Assembly (NCBI RefSeq): GCF_009741265.1
Contig: NZ_WOWL01000001.1
Coordinates: forward strand, 4,216,001 to 4,280,000
DNA: 64,000 nt
Direction: 5' to 3'
From: Pseudarthrobacter sp. GA104
GTDB taxonomy: Bacteria > Actinomycetota > Actinomycetes > Actinomycetales > Micrococcaceae
In this document: positions 1-12,424 of the stretch, one piece after another
Layout: each line of letters starts with the position of its first letter
Numbering within the stretch: the stretch's first letter is position 1
The notes under the pieces: generated by a model
What the model was told of the DNA's origin: nothing
Seen by the model: only the letters and a program-made list of their open reading frames with translations
Database searches by the model: none
Program-made: the position numbers and the translations under genes

Positions 1-1
1 A

Positions 2-703
2 TTCCTGGGCCCCGGGGAAAAACAGGCCCTGCTGGATGTCATGGCGCTGGAGGACACCGTCAAGGAAGAAACCGGCCCCCGAGGCGTCGTTGCCGCCATG
101 AAGAACCGCAAGGTCTGGTACTTCACGGCCATCTACTTCTGCCTCCAGGTGGCTGTGTATGGCGTGACGTTCTACCTGCCGCAGCAGGTGTCCCAGCTGA
201 CCGGCCAAAAGGTCGGACTGATGGTGGGCCTGCTGGCAGCGATCCCGTGGTTCTTTGGCATCTTCGCCTGCTACTTCATCGGCCGGGCCGCCAACACCAT
301 AGTCCGCCGCCGTGTCTGGGGCACCGGCCTGTTCCTCTCCACCGGCCTGTGCATCTTCGGCTCTGCCTGGGCGGGAGCAAACCATATCCCGGCCCTGGGC
401 ATCCTCTTCATCACCCTGGCGGTGTGCAGCTTCCTGTCCATCGGCCCCATCGCCTGGTCCTACCCCACGGCCTTCCTCACCGGAACGGCAGCCGCCGCGG
501 GCATTGGCCTGATCAACTCGCTGGGCAACCTGGGCGGCTTCGTGGCCCCGATCCTGCGCACAACGGTCAATCAGGTCACGGCGTCGGACACCGGCACCAT
601 GGGGGTCTACGCGCTGGGCGTCCTGCCGTTCGTGGCCGCCATCATGATGTACGCCACCAAGCGGTTCCGCAACAAGGCGGACGACCTGCTCGATCATAAG
701 TGA
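2..703 (+). CDS. MFS transporter, C-terminal part (5' truncated by window edge)
   Basis: The reading frame is open from base 2 and ends at a TGA at 701-703, so the start lies outside the window. The visible ~234 residues hold about six hydrophobic helices, the second half of a 12-helix major facilitator. The last stretch is a short basic/acidic cytoplasmic tail. The helix pattern and segments such as SIGPIAWSYPTAFLTG resemble the anion:cation symporter (phthalate/tartrate permease) branch, which imports organic acids or sugar acids with protons. The stop overlaps the GTG start of the triosephosphate-isomerase-like gene, so the two are co-transcribed and the substrate probably feeds that enzyme. 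The substrate itself cannot be read from the fragment. Confidence 0.8.
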   Translation, partial: FLGPGEKQALLDVMALEDTVKEETGPRGVVAAMKNRKVWYFTAIYFCLQVAVYGVTFYLPQQVSQLTGQKVGLMVGLLAAIPWFFGIFACYFIGRAANTIVRRRVWGTGLFLSTGLCIFGSAWAGANHIPALGILFITLAVCSFLSIGPIAWSYPTAFLTGTAAAAGIGLINSLGNLGGFVAPILRTTVNQVTASDTGTMGVYALGVLPFVAAIMMYATKRFRNKADDLLDHK

Positions 704-1521
704 TCGAACCCATGCCCGACTGCAGCACAACGGACCGTCAGGGCACCGAAACGGTGTACGTCGGCGTCAGCACCAAAATGTACCTGGGCTACGCCGACTC
801 CCTTGAGTGGCTCACCGGCATCCGGCACGAAGTGGACACCCGTCCGGCCCTTGCGGCCGGGCGGGTGGTCCCGTTCGTCGTCCCCAGTTTTCCGGTGCTG
901 CCGGCCGCCGGCCGGATCCTCGAAGGGTCGCCGGTCCGCCTCGGCGCGCAGAACTGCGGCTGGGCGGACGGGCCCTGGACGGGGGAAGTGGCTCCGTCCA
1001 TGCTGGCTGATCTGGGCGTCCTCCTGGTGGAGATCGGCCACGCCGAACGCCGCGCCCACTTCGGCGAAACTGACGGCATTGTGGCGCTCAAGGTCCGGGC
1101 AGCGGACGACGCCGGGCTGACGCCGCTGCTCTGCGTGGGAGAAGACTCCTTGGGGGAAAGCTCCCCCCGTCACGCCGCCGTCGTTGTGTACAGGCAGATC
1201 CGGGCGGCCGTTGGCGGCGACTGGGCGCTGGCCGCCCGGGTCATCGTGGCCTACGAACCTGTCTGGGCCATCGGGGCAGCAGAGCCGGCGGACACCGGGT
1301 ACGTGTCCGACGTCGTCAGCCACCTCCGCGCGCTGCTCGCCGGGCATGGGCTAGTGGGGCTCCCGGTCATCTACGGCGGGTCAGCCAAGCCCGGCGTGTT
1401 TCCCAGGCTCAGCGGCGTTTCCGGGCTGTTCCTGGGCCGCTTTGCCCACGATGCCGCGAACTTCGGGAAGGTACTGGACGAGGCGCTGGCACTGACTTCG
1501 AGGGCGTACCCCGCGAGGTGA
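700..1521 (+). CDS. Triosephosphate isomerase family protein (tetrulose-phosphate isomerase-like paralogue)
   Basis: A 273-residue TIM-barrel isomerase. The catalytic Lys26 (STKMY), His114 (GHAERR), Glu186 (AYEPVWAIG) and the phosphate-gripping YGGS near residue 226 are all visible. The usual NxK of housekeeping TpiA is replaced by STK, so Asn and Trp of the active-site strand are gone. This departure and the location after an MFS transporter, instead of beside gap/pgk, point to a catabolic paralogue such as the erythrulose-phosphate isomerases of erythritol and related pathways; that role is inference. The GTG start at 700 overlaps the transporter stop; an ATG at 712 is an alternative start. 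Confidence 0.8.
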   Translation: MIEPMPDCSTTDRQGTETVYVGVSTKMYLGYADSLEWLTGIRHEVDTRPALAAGRVVPFVVPSFPVLPAAGRILEGSPVRLGAQNCGWADGPWTGEVAPSMLADLGVLLVEIGHAERRAHFGETDGIVALKVRAADDAGLTPLLCVGEDSLGESSPRHAAVVVYRQIRAAVGGDWALAARVIVAYEPVWAIGAAEPADTGYVSDVVSHLRALLAGHGLVGLPVIYGGSAKPGVFPRLSGVSGLFLGRFAHDAANFGKVLDEALALTSRAYPAR

Positions 1522-1533
1522 GCGGGCGGGGCG

Positions 1534-2811
1534 TCAGCCGGCCACGGCGGCCCGCAGGGCCAGGATGCGCTGCAGCTGCTGGCGCTCCTCAGCCTGGTGC
1601 AGCTGGACATCGCGGCCGCTCAGGATGCGCTGCCGGGTATTCGCCAGATGCGTGGCGGCCTTCAGGAACTCCCTCATCTGCCTTTTCCTGCCATAGCTGC
1701 CGGCCCAGTTCAACGCCGTCCGCCGTCCGCCCACGGTGGCCAGGAGCTCCACCTCAGCGGGAGTGAACCAGCCTGCCGCCGAGTACTCGAGCAGCCGCTG
1801 CCGGGTCAGCCTCTTCTCCGCGACGCGCAGCAGGATGATGCCGCCTACAGCGAGGAGGAAGATGGGCACCTGGACCAGGATGTAGTCCGCCAGGAAGCCC
1901 TGCCCCATGCTGTTCCAGCGGTTGTGCAGGAACATGGCAGGCAGCAGCCCCACCAGGAAAGCGGCCACCGAGGCGCCGGTATGCCAGCGCCGGGCGGCGA
2001 ACCCCATGACCAGCCCGGTGGTGCCCGTGAAGATCGCATGCGCAAAGGGCGACATGACCCCGCGGAGGAAAAAGACCTGGGCGAAGTCGCCTGCGGGATC
2101 TGCCGACTCCGCGATGGCCCTGCCGAAGTACAGGATGTTCTCGGTGAAAGCGAAACCCCCGGCGATGGTGAACGCGAAGACCACGCCGTCCACCGGCCCG
2201 TCAAAGTGTTTCCTCGCCAGCAGGAGCAGTATCAGCAGCCCCAGGGATTTGGCGAACTCCTCCACGACGGGCGCCTGCACCGTGGCCATGTAGGTTCGGA
2301 GGTCCGCCTCGTCAGAAAACTGGAACGCCAGGACGAAAAACGGCTGGATGAGCAGGGTCACCGCAATGGATACGGCGGCGCCCCACGTGAAGGCGAAGTA
2401 CAGCAGCCGCTTTGGCTCGGGCTCCCACTTGTCAATGATGTGCACGGCCAGGAGCACCACGGACAGGGGGATCAATGATGCGAGGAACCCCACAACGAAC
2501 CCGGCCGCCCCCGTGCTGGACAGCAGGAACGGCACCACCAGGAAAAGGCTCAGGAGGGCCAGGACACTGACGCCGACGGTCAAACCCAGCAGGCCGCTGC
2601 GGGACCTGGCCGCCTTCACCATGGTTCCCTGGTCCTGCGGCGGCACCACAGTTCCAACCGGTGCCCCCTCATGCCCGGGCGCCGGACGGTAGTTCCCGGG
2701 CTGCACGTGCCCCATCCAGCTGGGGTTGGCCTGGGCGGGCAGCGGCGCCGTTCCCCGCCCCCAGGGGTCTTCCGGCCGGCCGGACGCAGGGTTGCTCGGA
2801 TGCATCGACAT
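1534..2811 (-). CDS. PrsW family intramembrane metalloprotease
   Basis: The 425-residue protein has a ~75-residue Pro/Gly-rich cytoplasmic N-terminus, then about eight membrane helices, then a ~90-residue soluble basic C-terminus. The conserved PrsW signatures are present: EEFAKSLG after helix 3, FAFTENILYF on the next helix, and a later His in FAHAIFTG. These supply the Glu/His metal-site residues of the family. PrsW of Bacillus cleaves an anti-sigma factor, but no sigma/anti-sigma pair is adjacent here, so the substrate is unknown. It is convergent with the isomerase gene (12-bp gap) and divergent from the pyr operon. The ATG at 2805 (MHPSN) is a second possible start. Confidence 0.85.
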   Translation of the reverse strand: MSMHPSNPASGRPEDPWGRGTAPLPAQANPSWMGHVQPGNYRPAPGHEGAPVGTVVPPQDQGTMVKAARSRSGLLGLTVGVSVLALLSLFLVVPFLLSSTGAAGFVVGFLASLIPLSVVLLAVHIIDKWEPEPKRLLYFAFTWGAAVSIAVTLLIQPFFVLAFQFSDEADLRTYMATVQAPVVEEFAKSLGLLILLLLARKHFDGPVDGVVFAFTIAGGFAFTENILYFGRAIAESADPAGDFAQVFFLRGVMSPFAHAIFTGTTGLVMGFAARRWHTGASVAAFLVGLLPAMFLHNRWNSMGQGFLADYILVQVPIFLLAVGGIILLRVAEKRLTRQRLLEYSAAGWFTPAEVELLATVGGRRTALNWAGSYGRKRQMREFLKAATHLANTRQRILSGRDVQLHQAEERQQLQRILALRAAVAG

Positions 2812-2933
2812 ACCGAAAAGCCTAGGTGTGAGTCGCCCGGACGCCTAAGACCACGCCTTGCCGGTTCCACTAAGCCGCCTGGGTGTGACCATCACCGCGT
2901 CCTCCCGACGCATGTCCAGGGAGGCCGCTGTGG

Positions 2934-2939
2934 TAATTT
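2934..2939 (+). promoter_or_regulatory. Candidate -10 element of the pyr operon
   Basis: TAATTT lies about 60 bases before the pyrR start and is the only AT-rich hexamer close upstream. No good -35 is visible 17 bases further up. Transcription from about 2946 would include the PyrR-binding loop. This is a sequence-pattern call only. Confidence 0.35.
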
Positions 2940-2954
2940 TGAGACGCACATGAT

Positions 2955-2993
2955 CCTTTTTTAATTCCGTCCCGTGAGGCGGGGAAAGGGGAG
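2955..2993 (+). promoter_or_regulatory. PyrR-binding RNA loop overlapping the pyrR ribosome-binding site
   Basis: The leader contains the PyrR recognition core GTGAGGC at 2974-2980 within a hairpin: TCCCG (2970-2974) pairs with CGGGGA (2980-2985), and an outer CCTTT can pair with AAAGG. The 3' arm runs directly into the Shine-Dalgarno (GGGGAGA) of pyrR. In Mycobacterium smegmatis PyrR represses by binding such a loop and hiding the SD; the same translational control by UMP-bound PyrR is inferred here. No separate terminator stem is visible, which argues against Bacillus-type attenuation. Confidence 0.75.
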
Positions 2994-3000
2994 ACGAGCG

Positions 3001-3588
3001 TTGACTTCTGTCACCAGCGCACCGGTTCCAGCCAGGGTTGTCCTCAGCCAGGCGGACATTGACCGGGCGCTCACTCGTATCGCCCATGAGATCCTTGAGG
3101 CCAACAAGGGATCGCAGGACCTCGTCCTGCTGGGCATCCCGCGCCGCGGTTTCCCGCTGGCTGTCCGGCTCGCCGAAAAAATCGCCGCCGCGGATCCCAC
3201 CGTTGACGCAGCGGCCATCGTCGGCCAGCTGGACGTCACCATGTTCCGCGACGACCTCTCCCACCAGGGCACCCGGCCGCCGTACCCCACCAAGCTGCCG
3301 CGTACGGGCATCGACAACAAGGTGGTGGTCCTGATCGACGACGTCCTCTACTCCGGCCGCACCATCCGCGCCGCCCTGGACGCCCTCGTGGACCTCGGCC
3401 GCCCCCGCATCGTCCGGCTCGCCGTCCTGATCGACCGGGGCCACCGGGAGCTTCCCATCCGGGCCGACCACGTCGGCAAGAACCTGCCGACGTCATCCGC
3501 GGAAAAGGTCAGGGTCCGGCTGGAGGAAACCGATACCGCCCCCGGCGGCGTACCCGTCAACGAAGTAGTCATCGAGGGCCGCTCATGA
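3001..3588 (+). CDS. pyrR: Bifunctional pyr operon regulator / uracil phosphoribosyltransferase PyrR
   Basis: A 195-residue protein of the PRTase fold. The PRPP-binding motif VVVLIDDVLYSGRTIRAAL spans about residues 108-126, and the flexible-loop and PRPP-loop segments (GIPRRGFPLA) are present. It binds pyr mRNA when UMP is high and also converts uracil plus PRPP to UMP. The TTG at 3001 is chosen because it follows a GGGGAGA SD at 8 bases. An upstream in-frame GTG at 2974 lies within the regulatory loop and would add nine residues not typical of the family. It is the first gene of the pyrimidine operon and overlaps pyrB by four bases. Confidence 0.95.
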   Translation: MTSVTSAPVPARVVLSQADIDRALTRIAHEILEANKGSQDLVLLGIPRRGFPLAVRLAEKIAAADPTVDAAAIVGQLDVTMFRDDLSHQGTRPPYPTKLPRTGIDNKVVVLIDDVLYSGRTIRAALDALVDLGRPRIVRLAVLIDRGHRELPIRADHVGKNLPTSSAEKVRVRLEETDTAPGGVPVNEVVIEGRS

Positions 3589-4610
3589 AGCACCTGCTCT
3601 CCACCGAGGACCTCAGCCTTGCCAGCGCGATCCGTATCCTCGACACCGCCGAGGAGATGGCTGCCGTGGGCGACCGCGAGGTCAAGAAGCTCCCGGCCCT
3701 TCGCGGCCGTACCGTGGTGAACCTCTTCTTCGAAGATTCCACCCGCACCCGCATCTCCTTCGAGGCCGCCGCCAAGCGGCTCTCGGCGGATGTCATCAAC
3801 TTCGCCGCCAAGGGATCCTCGGTGTCCAAGGGGGAGTCCCTGAAGGACACCGCCCAGACGCTGTCCGCCATGGGCGCGGACGCCGTCGTGATCCGCCACT
3901 GGGCCTCCGGTGCGCCGCACCGCCTGGCCGCAACCGACTGGATCGACGCCGCCGTCATCAACGCCGGGGACGGCACCCACGAACACCCGACCCAGGCACT
4001 GCTCGATGCGTTCACCATGCGCCGGCACTGGGCCCGCCTGGCCGGCACCGGTTCCGAAGGCGCAGACCTCAAGGGCATGCGGGTGGCCATTGCCGGGGAC
4101 GTCCTGCACTCGCGGGTGGCGCGCTCCAACGTCTGGCTCCTGCGTACCCTCGGTGCCGACGTCACCCTCGTGGCGCCGCCCACCCTGCTGCCCATCGGCG
4201 TCGAAAAGTGGCCCTGCAAGGTCAGCTACAACCTGGACGAGACCCTCGAACAGGGCGTGGACGCGGTCATGATGCTCCGCGTTCAGGGTGAACGCATGAA
4301 TGCATCCTTCTTCCCCAGTACCCGTGAGTACTCCCGCCGCTGGGGCTTTGATGACAACCGTCTGCGGGCGCTGGACACCCTGGGCATGAAGGACACCATC
4401 ATCATGCACCCCGGCCCGATGAACCGCGGCCTGGAAATTTCGGCGGCAGCCGCTGATTCACCGCGTTCCACCGTGCTGGCCCAGGTCCGCAACGGCGTCT
4501 CGGTGCGCATGGCCGCACTCTACCTGCTGCTCTCCGGGGACACCCGCGGACCAGCCGCCACCCCCGCCCTGGCGTACGCCGGCATCCATCCCACCAAGGA
4601 GAGCAACTGA
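3585..4610 (+). CDS. pyrB: Aspartate carbamoyltransferase catalytic subunit
   Basis: At 341 residues it is slightly long for the family. It carries the carbamoyl-phosphate-binding STRTR motif at residues 52-56 and the HPGPMNRG motif near the C-terminus, with HxxxHPTQALLDAFTM in between. It joins carbamoyl phosphate and aspartate to make carbamoyl aspartate. The start is fixed by an ATGA overlap with pyrR, and its own stop overlaps the pyrC ATG (TGATG). No pyrI regulatory subunit follows, as is usual for actinobacteria. Confidence 0.97.
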   Translation: MKHLLSTEDLSLASAIRILDTAEEMAAVGDREVKKLPALRGRTVVNLFFEDSTRTRISFEAAAKRLSADVINFAAKGSSVSKGESLKDTAQTLSAMGADAVVIRHWASGAPHRLAATDWIDAAVINAGDGTHEHPTQALLDAFTMRRHWARLAGTGSEGADLKGMRVAIAGDVLHSRVARSNVWLLRTLGADVTLVAPPTLLPIGVEKWPCKVSYNLDETLEQGVDAVMMLRVQGERMNASFFPSTREYSRRWGFDDNRLRALDTLGMKDTIIMHPGPMNRGLEISAAAADSPRSTVLAQVRNGVSVRMAALYLLLSGDTRGPAATPALAYAGIHPTKESN

Positions 4611-5950
4611 TGGCAGCCAACACCGGAACCTACCTGATCCGCGGCGCCTCGATCCTGGGCGGCGAACCGGCGGACCTCCTGATCCGCGACGGGCTGATCG
4701 CTGAGCGTGGGACGGGTCTTTCAGCCGACGGAGCCACAGTGGTCGATGCCGCCGGCCTGGTGGCCCTGCCCGGCATGGTGGACGTCCACACCCACCTCCG
4801 CGAACCCGGCCGCGAAGACGCCGAAACCGTGGAGACCGGAACCCGGGCCGCCGCGCTGGGCGGTTACACCGCTGTCCATGCGATGGCCAACAGCACTCCC
4901 GTGGCAGACACCGCCGGCGTGGTGGAACAGGTCTACACCCTCGGCCAAACGGCCGGCTGGGTGGACGTCCGGCCCGTCGGCGCCGTCACCGTGGGCCTGG
5001 CCGGGGAACAGCTCGCCGAGTTGGGCGCCATGGCCGATTCCCGCGCCAGGGTCCGGATGTTCTCCGACGACGGCATCTGCGTCCACGATCCCGTCCTCAT
5101 GCGCCGTGCGCTGGAATACGTCAAGGCGTTCGACGGCGTGGTGGCCCAGCACGCGCAGGAACCCCGCCTGACAGCCGGCGCCCAGATGAACGAGGGCGAG
5201 GTGTCCGCTGTGCTGGGGCTGGCAGGGTGGCCCGCGGTGGCCGAGGAAAGCATCATTGCCCGCGACGTCCTGCTGGCCCGGCATGTCGGGTCCCGGCTCC
5301 ACGTCTGCCACGTCTCCACCGCCGGTTCGGTGGAAATCATCCGCTGGGCCAAGGAGCGCGGCATCAACGTCACCGCCGAGGTCACCCCGCACCACCTGCT
5401 CCTGACCGACGACCTGGTCCGCAGCTACGACCCCGTCTACAAGGTGAACCCGCCCTTGCGGACCGACGCCGATGTCCAGGCCCTGCGCGCCGGCCTCGCG
5501 GACGGCACCATCGACGTCGTGGGCACGGACCACGCACCGCACCCCAGTGAGCACAAGGAATGCGAGTGGGCGCAGGCGGCCATGGGAATGACCGGACTGG
5601 AAACTGCCCTGTCCGTGGTCCAGCACACCATGATCGAAACCGGCCTGATCACCTGGGCGGATTTTGCCAGGGTGACCTCCACGGCGGCCGCGGCGATCGG
5701 CCGCCTCGAGGACCAGGGCCGGCCGCTGGAAGCGGGGGAGCCCGCCAACATCACCTTGGTGGACCCGGCCGCGCGCTGGACCGTGGAGCCCGCAAAGATG
5801 GCCACGATGGGACGGAACTCCCCGTTCAAGGGCATGGAACTGCCCGGCAAGGTGGTGGCCACGTTCTTCAAGGGCCACCCCACCGTCCTCAACGGCGAGC
5901 TCAACACCCCGTACCCGTACGGGTCGGCCACAACCGCAGGCGCAGCCTGA
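4610..5950 (+). CDS. pyrC: Dihydroorotase (type I)
   Basis: A 446-residue amidohydrolase that closes carbamoyl aspartate to dihydroorotate. The metal-binding DVHTHLREPG motif puts HxH at residues 60 and 62. Further ligands are visible in VAQHAQEP, CHVSTAGS and the GTDHAPHP motif, with Asp as the catalytic base. Length and motifs fit the class I enzymes. The start overlaps the pyrB stop by one base, and its stop overlaps the next gene's start, so the operon is translationally coupled. Confidence 0.97.
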   Translation: MAANTGTYLIRGASILGGEPADLLIRDGLIAERGTGLSADGATVVDAAGLVALPGMVDVHTHLREPGREDAETVETGTRAAALGGYTAVHAMANSTPVADTAGVVEQVYTLGQTAGWVDVRPVGAVTVGLAGEQLAELGAMADSRARVRMFSDDGICVHDPVLMRRALEYVKAFDGVVAQHAQEPRLTAGAQMNEGEVSAVLGLAGWPAVAEESIIARDVLLARHVGSRLHVCHVSTAGSVEIIRWAKERGINVTAEVTPHHLLLTDDLVRSYDPVYKVNPPLRTDADVQALRAGLADGTIDVVGTDHAPHPSEHKECEWAQAAMGMTGLETALSVVQHTMIETGLITWADFARVTSTAAAAIGRLEDQGRPLEAGEPANITLVDPAARWTVEPAKMATMGRNSPFKGMELPGKVVATFFKGHPTVLNGELNTPYPYGSATTAGAA

Positions 5951-6471
5951 TGGACACCAAGCTGCTTTCGCTGGTCATCACGCTGGGCCTCATCGCCATA
6001 GCATTTGCCCTTATCTGGATGGGCTGGCGGAACCGCCTCCGACGCCAGTCCGACGTCGAACGGTTGCCCGTGGTGCCGGAGGCGCCGGGGGAGCCGCTCG
6101 CCGCAGCCGAGGGCCAGTACGTAGCGTCCACCACCGCCGGTGACTGGCTGGACCGGATCGCCGTGCATGCGCTGGGCATCCGCACCAATGCCACGCTGGA
6201 GGTCTACCCGCACGGCGTCCTCTTTGACCGTTCCGGGGCTCCGGCGCTCTATATCCCGGCGGCGTCCCTGGCCGGCGTGCGGCTGGACAGCGGGATGGCC
6301 GGAAAGTTCGTGGAGAAGGACGGCCTCCTGGTCCTTGCCTGGGCGCACGGCAGCCATGTGCTGGACACCGGCTTCCGGACCAGGCGCGCAGAGGACAGGG
6401 ACGTGCTCATCGCAGCACTTCAGGAATTGATTTCTTCGGCCCCCGCGGCTGATGCCAATAGTGGAAAGTAA
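5950..6471 (+). CDS. Conserved membrane-anchored protein of the actinobacterial pyr operon (Rv1382-like position)
   Basis: A 173-residue protein with one N-terminal membrane helix (residues 7-24, followed by basic RNRLRR), then a soluble domain of alternating strands, such as LEVYPHGVLFDRSG and LVLAWAHGSHVLDTGF. A gene in this exact place between pyrC and carA is conserved in actinobacteria (Rv1382 in M. tuberculosis) and is usually called a membrane or export protein of unknown function. The ATG at 5950 overlaps the pyrC stop. Nothing in it resembles a pyrimidine enzyme; a structural or regulatory role is only a guess. Confidence 0.85.
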   Translation: MDTKLLSLVITLGLIAIAFALIWMGWRNRLRRQSDVERLPVVPEAPGEPLAAAEGQYVASTTAGDWLDRIAVHALGIRTNATLEVYPHGVLFDRSGAPALYIPAASLAGVRLDSGMAGKFVEKDGLLVLAWAHGSHVLDTGFRTRRAEDRDVLIAALQELISSAPAADANSGK

Positions 6472-6475
6472 GACA

Positions 6476-7770
6476 GTGACAACAAACACCGCAGTAACCG
6501 CCCCAGTTTCCGCTCCCGTGTCCGCTCCAGCTGCGCTGGTGCTCGAAGACGGCCGCATCTTCCGCGGAAGCAGCTACGGCGCCACTGGAACCGCGCTGGG
6601 CGAAGCAGTCTTCGCCACCGGCATGACCGGCTACCAGGAAACCATCACGGACCCCTCCTACGCCCGCCAGCTCGTAGTGCAGACCGCTCCGCACATCGGC
6701 AACACCGGCGTGAACAATGAGGACGCCGAGTCCCGCCGCATCTGGGTCGCCGGCTACATCGTCCGCGATGCCGCCCGCCGCCCGTCCAACTGGCGCTCCG
6801 AGCGTTCGCTGGACGAGGAGCTGGTGGCACAGGGCATCGTCGGCATCCAGGGCGTGGACACCCGCGCCATCACCCGCCACCTGCGCGAGCACAAGACCAT
6901 GCGCGCCGGCATCTTCTCCGGCGAGGCCGCCCAGGCCACGGACAAGGAACTGCTCGACGCCGTGCTGGCCAGTGCCCCGATGGAAGGCGCCCGGCTGGCC
7001 GAGGAAGTCAGTATCGACGAAGCCTACGTGGTGGAACCCAAGGACCACGGCTGGGACGGTGAACCCCGCTTCAGCATCGCCGCCATCGACCTTGGCATCA
7101 AGGCCATGACCCCGGTCCGGTTCGCCGAGCGCGGCGTCCGCGTGCACGTGCTTCCGGCCACCGCAACCCTGGCGGACGTCAAAGCCGTCAACCCGGACGG
7201 TTTCTTCATGTCCAACGGCCCCGGGGACCCCGCCACAGCCGACGCCCAGGTCAAGCTCCTCCGCTCCGTCCTGGACGAAAAGCTGCCCTACTTCGGCATC
7301 TGCTTCGGCAACCAGATCCTGGGCCGTGCGCTCGGCTTCGGCACCTACAAGCTGAAGTACGGCCACCGCGGCATCAACCAGCCAGTCATGGACCGGCGCA
7401 CCGGCAAGGTGGAGATCACCTCTCAGAACCACGGCTTTGCAGTGGATGCACCGCTCGACGGCGCCACGCAGGCACCGGAGGCACGTTACGGCCGCGTCGA
7501 AGTCAGCCACGTCAGCCTGAACGACGATGTGGTGGAAGGCCTCGCCTGCCTGGACATCCCCGCCTTCTCCGTCCAGTACCACCCGGAAGCAGCCGCGGGA
7601 CCGCACGACGCCGCGTACCTCTTCGACCGCTTCATTGACCTGATGGAGGGCACCCGGAACGGCAAGACCGCCAACCTGTCAAAGGAACCGGTGGACTCCG
7701 CCCATCCCGCTGCCGGTACCACTGCTGGTGCCGGCCACAACAACGACAACAAGACTGAGGACAAGAAGTA

Positions 7771-7771
<1 letters not shown>
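6476..7771 (+). CDS. carA: Carbamoyl-phosphate synthase small (glutaminase) subunit
   Basis: The class I amidotransferase subunit releases ammonia from glutamine for CarB. The nucleophile Cys sits in YFGICFGNQILG and the catalytic His/Glu in VQYHPEAAAG. The N-terminal CPSase domain (LEDGRIFRGSSYG, GYQETITDPSY) is complete. The GTG at 6476 is chosen over the ATG at 6452 because GGAAAG lies 7-8 bases upstream and the ATG would start inside the preceding gene. The C-terminal ~35 residues are a low-complexity Ala/Gly/Asn/Lys tail beyond the catalytic domain. Confidence 0.95.
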
Positions 7772-11077
<3,306 letters not shown>

Positions 11078-11085
<8 letters not shown>

Positions 11086-11950
11086 GCAGGCACCAGCGTC
11101 CCCCGCAGTGCAGGGCCGGGAGCCCTTCGGCTCCCGGCTTGGCGCGGCCATGGCCGCCCGGGGTCCGCTCTGCGTCGGGATCGATCCGCACCCTGCCCTG
11201 TTGAAGGCCTGGGGGCTGGCGGACGACGCCGGCGGGCTGAGGCGGTTTTCGCTGACAGTTTTGGAGGCCGTGGGTTCGCTCGCTGCCGCCATCAAGCCGC
11301 AGGTGGCGCTGTATGAGCGCCACGGGTCCGCCGGCATGGCTGTCCTGGAGGAGCTTCTTGCCGAAGCGCGCGATGAGTCGGTGCTCACCATCGCCGATGC
11401 CAAGCGCGGCGACATCGGATCCACCATGGCCGCCTACGCAGACGCCTGGCTCCGTGACGATTCCCCGCTGGCAGCGGATTCGGTGACACTCAGCCCGTAC
11501 CTGGGTTTTGAGTCCCTGCGGCCAGCCCTGGACCTCGCTGCCGCGACCGGCCGCGGCGTCTTCGTCCTTGCCCTGACGTCCAATCCGGAGGGCGCCTCGG
11601 TCCAGCACGTCGGCGGAACCGATTCGGTGGCCCGGAGGATTACCGAAGCCGCCGCGGCGGAAAACCGGCGCTACCCGGGGAACCTGGGCTCCGTGGGCCT
11701 GGTGGTGGGTGCAACCGTGGGCTCGGCCCTCGCTGAACTGGAACTGGACCTTGCCGCGGTCCGCGGCCCGCTCCTGGCGCCGGGCCTCGGGGCCCAGGGC
11801 GCCACGCCCGCCGACCTCCGCGCCACGTTCGGTACGGCCTACCCGCAGGTCCTCGGAACATCCAGCCGGGACATCCTGTCCGCCGGGCCGGACCTGCGCG
11901 GCCTGCGGGACGCCGCGCAGCGGACCCTGCACGGCCTCCGCAGCGAATAG
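11078..11950 (+). CDS. pyrF: Orotidine 5'-phosphate decarboxylase (type 2 / long form)
   Basis: A 290-residue OMP decarboxylase that finishes UMP synthesis. The catalytic ADAKRGDIGSTM motif and the substrate-binding CVGIDPHP near residue 31 are present. It belongs to the longer subfamily found in actinobacteria and myxobacteria. The GTG at 11078 is preferred; it overlaps the carB end by eight bases and has AAGGCGG about 10 bases upstream. An open frame continues further upstream inside carB but is not a plausible start. This is the last pyrimidine gene of the operon. Confidence 0.93.
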
Positions 11951-11971
11951 CGGCGGGTTTCACCGGATGCA

Positions 11972-12000
11972 TTGATTCGGGCAGCACCAAAGGGTAGTTT
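11972..12000 (+). promoter_or_regulatory. Candidate promoter of mihF/gmk/rpoZ
   Basis: TTGATT (11972-11977) and TAGTTT (11995-12000) are separated by 17 bases and lie 61 bases before the mihF ATG, within the 110-bp gap after pyrF. This is a good match to housekeeping-sigma spacing and suggests these genes can be transcribed independently of the pyr operon. Confidence 0.45.
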
Positions 12001-12060
12001 CAGGACAGGTCCAAGGGCGGCCGCCTTTGGACACAGTCCGCCGAATCCGGGGGTGTCCAC

Positions 12061-12390
12061 ATGGTCCTGCGACCGTTATCCGCGTCGGAACGGGCTGACG
12101 CGCTGAACAAGGCGGCAGCAGCCAGGGCCACCCGCGCGGCGGCCAAGGAAAGCCTGAAGAACGGTGAGAGGTCCGCGGCGGACATCATCGACTCCGCGCA
12201 GCAGGACGACGCCCTTGCGCGGATGAAGGTTTCGGAGCTGCTCGAGGCCCTTCCGGGCATCGGAAAGGTCCGGGCCGCGATCATCATGGGCCAGTTGGGA
12301 ATCGCCGCTTCCCGCAGGGTCCGCGGCCTGGGCGTTCACCAGCGCCGGGCGCTGGTAGATTTTATAGACGATAACCAGGGCGGGCCCTAA
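12061..12390 (+). CDS. mihF: Integration host factor, actinobacterial type (mIHF)
   Basis: A 109-residue nucleoid protein. The N-terminal helix (SASERADALNKAAAARATRA) and C-terminal helix-two-turn-helix core (VSELLEALPGIGKVRAAIIM, then RRVRGLGVHQRRAL) match mIHF, an essential DNA-bending protein unrelated to proteobacterial IHF. It acts in chromosome compaction and phage integration in mycobacteria. The position just upstream of gmk is the same as in Mycobacterium and Streptomyces. A GGGGG tract 8-10 bases upstream serves as the SD. Confidence 0.92.
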   Translation: MVLRPLSASERADALNKAAAARATRAAAKESLKNGERSAADIIDSAQQDDALARMKVSELLEALPGIGKVRAAIIMGQLGIAASRRVRGLGVHQRRALVDFIDDNQGGP

Positions 12391-12424
12391 ACCCGCCTTA
12401 ACCCAAACCCCGGCAAAGGAATAC

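Noticed and set aside
2974..3000. GTG at 2974 as pyrR start
   Set aside because: It lies inside the PyrR-binding loop; the TTG at 3001 has the SD and normal family length.
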